Positions 7,940 to 11,056 of a DNA stretch of 11,056 nucleotides are shown here, piece by piece. The notes below the pieces were generated by a model. The model was not told the DNA's origin. It did no database searches and was given only the letters and a program-made list of their open reading frames with translations. The stretch is from Candidatus Kerfeldbacteria bacterium CG08_land_8_20_14_0_20_43_14 (GTDB lineage Bacteria; Patescibacteriota; Patescibacteriia; PEXW01): NCBI GenBank assembly GCA_002774575.1, contig PEXW01000028.1, positions 1 to 11,056 on the forward strand, read 5' to 3'. The position numbers and the translations under genes were made by a program. Each line of letters opens with the position of its first letter. Position 1 is the stretch's first letter.

Positions 7940-8215
7940 ATGAAAAAGATTTTTTCAGCCCGGCCAGCACAAAAGCCAGCAATCAGGCCAACAGCTAAAT
8001 GGCAACAGCAGGTAGTCATCAGTATTATCGAGGCCTTGGCTAACCAGCAAGAGTGTCAAATCGTCGTTCACACGCTAGTCCAATCAAGACTTGTGAGGTC
8101 GGCAGTTGAAGGTTTAGGCCAGACTTTTAACCTGGATGTGAGTTTTTTGAGCGTGGTTTTGGCCAAGAAAGGACAGCGTGAGAGCTGCAAAAATGGTTGT
8201 TTAATCTCAAAATGA
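7940..8215 (+). CDS. Unrecognised small basic protein, 91 residues
   Basis: The start is ATG at 7940, preceded by GGAG (7927-7930) at a 9-base spacing. A TTG at 7892 would extend it by 16 residues but lacks as good a ribosome site. The protein begins MKKIFSARPAQKPAIRPTAKW, a basic, Pro/Ala-rich flexible tail. The middle (about residues 24-75) looks like mixed helices (VVISIIEALANQQECQIVVHTLV), and the C-terminus is basic with CKNGC. There is no signal peptide, membrane segment or recognisable domain. The basic tail could suit nucleic-acid or ribosome contact, but that is only a guess. Its own promoter, leader hairpin and terminator make it a convincing monocistronic gene. Confidence 0.65.
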   Translation: MKKIFSARPAQKPAIRPTAKWQQQVVISIIEALANQQECQIVVHTLVQSRLVRSAVEGLGQTFNLDVSFLSVVLAKKGQRESCKNGCLISK

Positions 8216-8221
8216 ATGGTC

Positions 8222-8245
8222 GGCCAACAAGCGCTGGCCATTTTT
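8222..8245 (+). terminator. Rho-independent terminator after the 91-residue ORF
   Basis: GGCCA (8222-8226) pairs with TGGCC (8235-8239) around an 8-base loop and is followed by ATTTTT. It sits 7 bases after the TGA stop and between convergent genes. On the minus strand the hairpin lacks a T-run, so it mainly serves the plus strand. Confidence 0.65.
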
Positions 8246-8246
8246 A

Positions 8247-8945
8247 TTAATCGCTATTTTTCATTAAAGTTTCCAAGCTGACAAAAGTGTAACCTTTTTG
8301 TTTGAGTTGGGTAATAATTTGAGGCAGGGCGGCGATGGTGCCTTGGCGATCTTTTAATTTACTGGCCATGGAGCCGTCTTGCAAACCATCATGCAAAAGA
8401 ATGATGCGGCCAGGTTTTACATCTTCGACCACGCGGCTGGTTATGGTTTTGGCATTGCCAGTGAAATAATCCTGTGGATCAACCGACCAGTTTATCATTT
8501 TCATATGGTCTTTTTTAGCCGCAGAAATCAGCTGGGGGCTGCGCAAGCCGTGGGGCGGGCGGAAAAAAGTCGGCATTTTACCGGTAATCTGGAAAATTAA
8601 ATTGGATGTCTGAACCAATTCTTGATTGATTTTGTTATTGCTCATTACCGGAATTTTAAAAGAGTGGTCCCAGGAATGATTGCCAATTTCAAAGCCGTTT
8701 TGCGCGACATATTGGGTGGTTTGCGGATCGGCTTTTATGCTGCGACCAACCTCGAAAAAAGTGGCCGGGATATTGTTGGCTTTTAAAATTTGCACAATAG
8801 TCCTGGTAGCTTGGCCATTAGGCCCGTCATCAAAAGTTAAAGCAACTATTTTTTGTTTCGTGTCGGCCTGTACAAAAATTTGCCCAAAAGCCGTTCCCGA
8901 AGGCCAGTAGGCATAATAAACCAGGAGAACTGTAAGTTCAACAAT
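8247..8945 (-). CDS. NodB-family polysaccharide deacetylase, N-terminus cut by IS30 insertion
   Basis: The frame runs from a TAA at the IS edge (8946-8948) to the stop at 8247, 232 codons. The family removes N- or O-acetyl groups from polysaccharides such as peptidoglycan or chitin-like glycans, using a metal. All catalytic motifs are visible: TFDDGPN (motif 1, about 8817-8837), HSWDH (motif 2), FFRPPHG (motif 3), INWSVDPQDY (motif 4) and ILLHDG (motif 5). Upstream of motif 1, VELTVLLVYYAYW looks like the remains of an N-terminal membrane anchor, so the enzyme probably acted outside the membrane. There is no ATG, GTG or TTG before motif 1; the first standard start is GTG at 8795, which would lose the TFDD aspartates. 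The gene is therefore probably inactive, unless the ATT at 8945 or CTG at 8924 is used. Family assignment is strong; present activity is doubtful. Confidence 0.85.
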   Translation of the reverse strand: MVELTVLLVYYAYWPSGTAFGQIFVQADTKQKIVALTFDDGPNGQATRTIVQILKANNIPATFFEVGRSIKADPQTTQYVAQNGFEIGNHSWDHSFKIPVMSNNKINQELVQTSNLIFQITGKMPTFFRPPHGLRSPQLISAAKKDHMKMINWSVDPQDYFTGNAKTITSRVVEDVKPGRIILLHDGLQDGSMASKLKDRQGTIAALPQIITQLKQKGYTFVSLETLMKNSD

Positions 8946-8948
8946 TTA

Positions 8949-8961
8949 GAGCCCCTTTTTT
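8949..8961 (+). repeat. IS30-type left terminal inverted repeat
   Basis: GAGCCCCTTTTTT, the exact reverse complement of 9993-10005. The T-run continues to 8963. Confidence 0.8.
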
Positions 8962-9336
8962 TTAAGAATGGCTGGCAAAAATTTCATTAGGAGTTAAATA
9001 ATTAAGCGATTTTCTAGGACGATTATTCAAAATCTCTTGCACCTTTAAAATATCACGTTTCTTTACTTTTGTAAAATCCGTCTTCTTGGGAAAGTATTGT
9101 CTGATTAGTTTATTCAAATTCTCAACCCCTCCTTTCTGCCAAGAAGAATAGGGATCGCAAAAGTAAGAAGGAATATTAAAATCAGCAAATGTCTTATGAT
9201 GCCTAGCATTCTCTAAGCCATTATCTCGGGTAAGGGTTTTAAACCAATAAAAAGGCAATGATTCCACAACCTTAACAATAGAATTCTCATTTTCTTTAGC
9301 GGTTTTGTTTTTTAGCTTATGCAAATAACGAAGCAT
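8962..9336 (-). CDS. IS30 transposase, C-terminal part (second D and E of the DDE core)
   Basis: The frame, counted from ATG 9336, encodes 124 residues; it is open only from 9351, just after a TAA at 9352-9354. It carries KNKTAKEN, the second catalytic Asp in LTRDNGLEN, and the catalytic Glu in SWQKGGVENLNKLIRQYFPK, then the usual LNNRPRKSLNYLTPNEIF tail. It joins the upstream part by a +1 (or -2) shift within 9317-9351, where an A6 run (9340-9345) would give YEKSMLRYL or similar. It is not expected to be functional alone. Confidence 0.82.
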   Translation of the reverse strand: MLRYLHKLKNKTAKENENSIVKVVESLPFYWFKTLTRDNGLENARHHKTFADFNIPSYFCDPYSSWQKGGVENLNKLIRQYFPKKTDFTKVKKRDILKVQEILNNRPRKSLNYLTPNEIFASHS

Positions 9337-9934
9337 TGATTTTTTCGTATTTTACTGATAAAACATTATTCTGTTTTCTTCCGAATTCTACTAAATCTGT
9401 TTCCCAATGACCATATTCTTTCTTCTTTTCAATTAAATCGGGCCTTAAATGAATAGAAATTCTGTTTTTTAGCTTATTGCCTTGTTTTTTTCGGCTAAAT
9501 CTCCTTTGCCTTTGCTTTCTGGCGGTTCTCAAATGTTCATAAAGATGTTTATATTTTTCCGCTCCTGAATAGATATATTGATAAATGCTTTCATGACTTA
9601 TGGTTTCATCGATATTATCCGGTGGTGTTTCTTTTAATCGGCCAGCTATTTGCTCCGGGGACCAATCATTAAGAATTCTATTTTCCACAAATTCTTTCAA
9701 GTTCTTATTTCTCTGTTTGTCTAGTTTTCTCTTATTGGTGTTTCTTTTTCTTCTCTCTGCTAGATAATGAGCGGTTTGAGCATTATATGGCAAGACCTCT
9801 CCAGCATTCCTTTTTACCCCTCTTTTAATAATAGAATAATTTCTTTCCAATTTATCCGCTATCCACTTTTTCTTTTTTTTCATTCTTAGATAGAGTTCTA
9901 TCTTCTCCCTCTCATACAAGGTTAATGGTTGCAT
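9317..9934 (-). CDS. IS30 transposase, N-terminal part (HTH and first DDE aspartate)
   Basis: It starts at ATG 9934 (MQPLTLYEREKIELYL); a GTG two codons upstream at 9940 is possible. It gives 205 residues. The N-terminus is the IS30 helix-turn-helix (LTLYEREKIELYL...IADKLERNYSIIKRGVKRN), followed by WSPEQIAGRL, TISHESIYQYIY and a basic linker. GHWETDLVEF, with the first catalytic Asp encoded at 9395-9397, starts the integrase core. The frame then reads six foreign residues (NASLFA) and stops at 9317, while the rest of the core continues in another frame (8962-9336). Alone it cannot transpose: the second D and the E are missing. It could act as a DNA-end-binding regulator, but the simplest reading is a split transposase. 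Confidence 0.85.
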   Translation of the reverse strand: MQPLTLYEREKIELYLRMKKKKKWIADKLERNYSIIKRGVKRNAGEVLPYNAQTAHYLAERRKRNTNKRKLDKQRNKNLKEFVENRILNDWSPEQIAGRLKETPPDNIDETISHESIYQYIYSGAEKYKHLYEHLRTARKQRQRRFSRKKQGNKLKNRISIHLRPDLIEKKKEYGHWETDLVEFGRKQNNVLSVKYEKINASLFA

Positions 9935-9992
9935 TTTCACAATAATTGGTTAATGAAATTATTGCGAACATTCTACCTTTAATCTAGTTGAG

Positions 9993-10005
9993 AAAAAAGG
10001 GGCTC
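9993..10005 (-). repeat. IS30-type right terminal inverted repeat
   Basis: AAAAAAGGGGCTC, the exact reverse complement of 8949-8961. This is the end upstream of the transposase start. Confidence 0.8.
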
Positions 10006-10007
10006 TA

Positions 10008-10156
10008 GGGTTTGAATGTTGTTAGTTTTCATAGTCATATGCCGACTAGACTAACAGGAATTATGAGCTATACGACAGAAGTTCAATGACTTTTTTTATG
10101 AGCTATTGGGGGGGTCAGATTGCCGGGTCAGCCAATTTCCGGTAAAATTGGAATAT
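10008..10156. other. Intergenic stretch between IS30 and EamA gene: repeats and hairpin, no gene
   Basis: No coding sequence is supported here. It contains a two-part stem-loop at 10021-10055: outer GTTAGT/ACTAAC, inner TAGTC/GACTA, loop ATATGCC. There are also direct repeats TTATGAGCTAT (10061-10071 and 10097-10107) and GGGTCAG (10112-10118 and 10125-10131), and a G7 run at 10108-10114. On the minus strand the short frame MTMKTNNIQT points toward the deacetylase and might be the remains of its N-terminus, but it is out of frame with it. No clear promoter was found. Confidence 0.5.
10132..10151 (+). promoter_or_regulatory. Hairpin covering the EamA ribosome-binding region
   Basis: CCAATTT (10132-10138) pairs perfectly with AAATTGG (10145-10151) around a 6-base loop. 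It ends 5 bases before the ATG at 10157. The only Shine-Dalgarno-like bases (GGA, 10150-10152) fall mostly inside the stem, so translation could be limited when the stem is formed. Confidence 0.4.
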
Positions 10157-10576
10157 ATGTCCTGGGTTGTTTATGCTATTTTATCAGCCGTATTTGCCGC
10201 TTTAGTGGCGATTTTTGGCAAGGTCGGCATCGGTCATGTGGATTCAACTTTAGCCACTACTGTCCGGGCGATTGTCATGGCTTTGTTTTTGATTATCATT
10301 TCTTTTTCATTGGGTAAATTTCATTTATTCGCTTCAATCAACAATAAAGCCTGGCTCTTTATCATCCTTTCCGGATTGGCGGGCGCCATATCCTGGCTTT
10401 TCTATTTTGTGGCCTTAAAAAACGGTCCGGCATCTAGTGTGGCTGCTTTGGACAGGTTAAGCGTGGTTTTTGTTTTGATATTAGCCGTCTTATTTTTAAG
10501 TCAGCATTTAACCTGGAAATCAGGTTTGGGCGCGGTTTTATTAACCGCTGGCGCGATTTTGATGACCGTTAAATAA
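10157..10576 (+). CDS. Single-repeat EamA-family membrane transporter
   Basis: This is a 139-residue, very hydrophobic protein with about five membrane segments (roughly residues 3-21, 32-54, 66-87, 95-114, 121-138). It has EamA/DMT features: the helix-1 pattern AALVAIFGKVG, STLATTVRAIVMALFL, SWLFYFVALKNGPASSVAALDRLSVVFVLILA, and the C-terminal GAVLLTAGAILM. Classic EamA transporters carry two such repeats (about 300 residues); this has one, a known short form presumed to work as a dimer. The substrate cannot be told from sequence. The start is ATG 10157 rather than TTG 10106, because the extra 17 residues are polar, unlike a transporter N-terminus. A hairpin overlaps the ribosome site. The gene points away from the interrupted deacetylase. 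Confidence 0.82.
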   Translation: MSWVVYAILSAVFAALVAIFGKVGIGHVDSTLATTVRAIVMALFLIIISFSLGKFHLFASINNKAWLFIILSGLAGAISWLFYFVALKNGPASSVAALDRLSVVFVLILAVLFLSQHLTWKSGLGAVLLTAGAILMTVK

Positions 10577-10590
10577 TTTATTGACTAAAA

Positions 10591-10604
10591 TTTTTTTAAA
10601 AAAA
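10591..10604. other. T7A7 palindrome between the EamA and hicA genes
   Basis: Seven T then seven A form a perfect 14-base AT palindrome, just after TTGACT (10581-10586). It may be a weak terminator for the EamA gene or a bent UP-like element, but no good -10 box at the right distance was found. Confidence 0.25.
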
Positions 10605-10661
10605 CAAAAATACCTTCACCATTTAACTAACTTCATTTGAGCCAAGTTTGAGGAGGAACTT

Positions 10662-10841
10662 GTGACATCAAAGCAGCTTATTAGAGAGTTATTTCAAAAT
10701 GGCTGGATGAAAGTCAGAAAAAACGGCGGACACCAAATCATGGGGAAAAATGGAGTAAAGATATCCGTCCCAGTCCATGGGGGCGAAACGAAAGGCTGGG
10801 TGACTAAACGTTACAGATCATTACTGCGAAAAGTTAGCTGA
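10662..10841 (+). CDS. hicA: HicA-type mRNA interferase toxin (YcfA-like), 59 residues
   Basis: It starts at GTG 10662 with an excellent ribosome site, AGGAGG (10651-10656), 5 bases upstream. The fold signature is a small double-stranded-RNA-binding-like domain: SKQLIRELFQNGWMKVRKNGGHQIM with the catalytic His at residue 24, then KISVPVHGGETKGWVTKRYRSLLRKV. HicA cleaves mRNA and is normally held by the antitoxin HicB, encoded next to it, usually downstream. Here a terminator follows 32 bases after the stop and no HicB is seen on either side. The length is typical of the family. It could be a solitary toxin, one neutralised by a distant HicB, or a domesticated RNA-binding protein. Confidence 0.75.
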   Translation: MTSKQLIRELFQNGWMKVRKNGGHQIMGKNGVKISVPVHGGETKGWVTKRYRSLLRKVS

Positions 10842-10872
10842 TTTAAGAGCATGTTTTTTAGGGTCTAAAATA

Positions 10873-10900
10873 GGGGAGATAACCAATCCCCCCTTTTTTT
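10873..10900 (+). terminator. Rho-independent terminator after hicA
   Basis: GGGGA (10873-10877) pairs with TCCCC (10887-10891) across a 9-base loop, followed by CC and seven Ts (10894-10900). It ends the hicA transcript and argues against a co-transcribed hicB further right. Confidence 0.7.
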
Positions 10901-10977
10901 GTAATAAACCCAAGCTTTTTTGGTAATTTAAGAGTAATTAGCTAGCTTGCTTCGGGGCTTGCCCTTGCTATTATGAT

Positions 10978-11001
10978 AAAAACCGCCGGCTTTAGCCGGC
11001 G
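10978..11001 (-). terminator. Leftward terminator for a minus-strand gene entering from the right
   Basis: CGCCGGC (10984-10990) and GCCGGCG (10995-11001) form a perfect 7-pair GC stem with loop TTTA. On the minus strand it is followed by GTTTTT, a good terminator; on the plus strand the following sequence has only a weaker T-run. A minus-strand frame open from the window edge (11056) ends in TAG at 11012-11014, 10 bases before the hairpin. Confidence 0.6.
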
Positions 11002-11011
11002 TGTGCGTTTT

Positions 11012-11056
11012 CTAGCGTAGCTCCCGGGAGTACAATAAACTCACCTCAAAAATAGG
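11012..11056 (-). CDS. Possible 3' end of a minus-strand gene (14 codons visible)
   Basis: Of the three minus-strand frames, only one is open from the window edge: PIFEVSLLYSRELR, then TAG at 11012-11014. The leftward terminator just downstream supports a gene ending here. Fourteen codons are too few to recognise a family, and the stretch may be intergenic. Confidence 0.25.
   Translation of the reverse strand, partial: PIFEVSLLYSRELR

Larger units (their letters stand above)
8949..10005 (-). mobile_element. IS30-family insertion sequence, about 1057 bp
   Basis: Terminal inverted repeats GAGCCCCTTTTTT (8949-8961) and AAAAAAGGGGCTC (9993-10005) match over 13 bases and bracket a minus-strand transposase. 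TA flanks each end (8947-8948 and 10006-10007). This could be a 2-base target duplication or an extension of the repeat, because TA is self-complementary. The length fits IS30 elements (about 1-1.25 kb). The element is clearly more AT-rich than its neighbours, consistent with acquisition. It lies in the 5' end of the deacetylase gene. The transposase stop codon (8962-8964) falls at the end of the left T-run. Confidence 0.85.

Noticed and set aside
8379..8910. Plus-strand frames opposite the deacetylase
   Set aside because: They are shadows of conserved NodB motifs on the minus strand.
10021..10055. Integron attC-like or attachment-site hairpin
   Set aside because: The ends do not fit the attC consensus (RYYYAAC/GTTRRRY) and no integrase or cassette array is present.
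10106..10156. TTG start adding 17 residues to the EamA protein
   Set aside because: The extension is polar and would place a non-membrane tail before TM1; the family normally starts at MSW-like residues.
10940..10965. AGCTAGCT palindrome and GGGC-TT-GCCC near the right end
   Set aside because: Short, with no associated T-run, gene or repeat copy; not distinguishable from chance.
1..11056. A complete novel defence or biosynthetic system
   Set aside because: The genes present fall into known families (surface proteins, Mg2+ ATPase, deacetylase, IS30, EamA, HicA) plus one unknown small protein; nothing links them into one pathway.

Overview
The window looks like a piece of an uncultured bacterial genome, most likely a Candidate Phyla Radiation (Patescibacteria/Parcubacteria-like) lineage. 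That is an inference from style: long secreted proteins with FG-GAP/VCBS-type 'DVNGDGKDEIIT' repeats and tandem thrombospondin-1-like Cys/Trp modules, moderate GC, compact spacing, and very small stand-alone proteins. No rRNA or marker gene is present to confirm it.

Layout. Positions 1-1934 (+) hold the 3' part of a large surface/secreted protein: parallel beta-helix, four He_PIG-type Ig domains, C-terminal type I dockerin. It is followed after 11 bases, with a good ribosome site, by a 1070-residue exported protein (1946-5158): signal peptide, beta-helix, carboxypeptidase-regulatory-like domain, two TSP1-like modules, Ig-like domain, six FG-GAP-like repeats. The two look like one operon for cell-surface or extracellular adhesion/glycan-binding proteins. 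Behind its own promoter comes an MgtA-type Mg2+ P-type ATPase (5258-7771). A second, stronger-looking promoter and a leader hairpin precede an unrecognised 91-residue basic protein (7940-8215), closed by a terminator.

On the minus strand lies a NodB-family polysaccharide deacetylase (8247-8945). All catalytic motifs are present, but its N-terminus is cut by an IS30-family insertion sequence (about 8949-10005). The IS transposase is itself split into two frames at an A6 run. Beyond the IS, on the plus strand, are a one-repeat EamA-type membrane protein (10157-10576) and a HicA-type mRNA interferase toxin (10662-10841) with no HicB partner visible. Two hairpin terminators fill the right end; the last faces left and suggests a minus-strand gene entering from beyond the window.

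There is no CRISPR array, tRNA, rRNA or convincing new multi-gene system here. The most interesting items are the dockerin/FG-GAP surface operon, the IS30-truncated deacetylase whose frame is not restored by precise excision, the split transposase, the chained mini-ORFs before mgtA, the hairpin over the EamA ribosome site, and the lone HicA.
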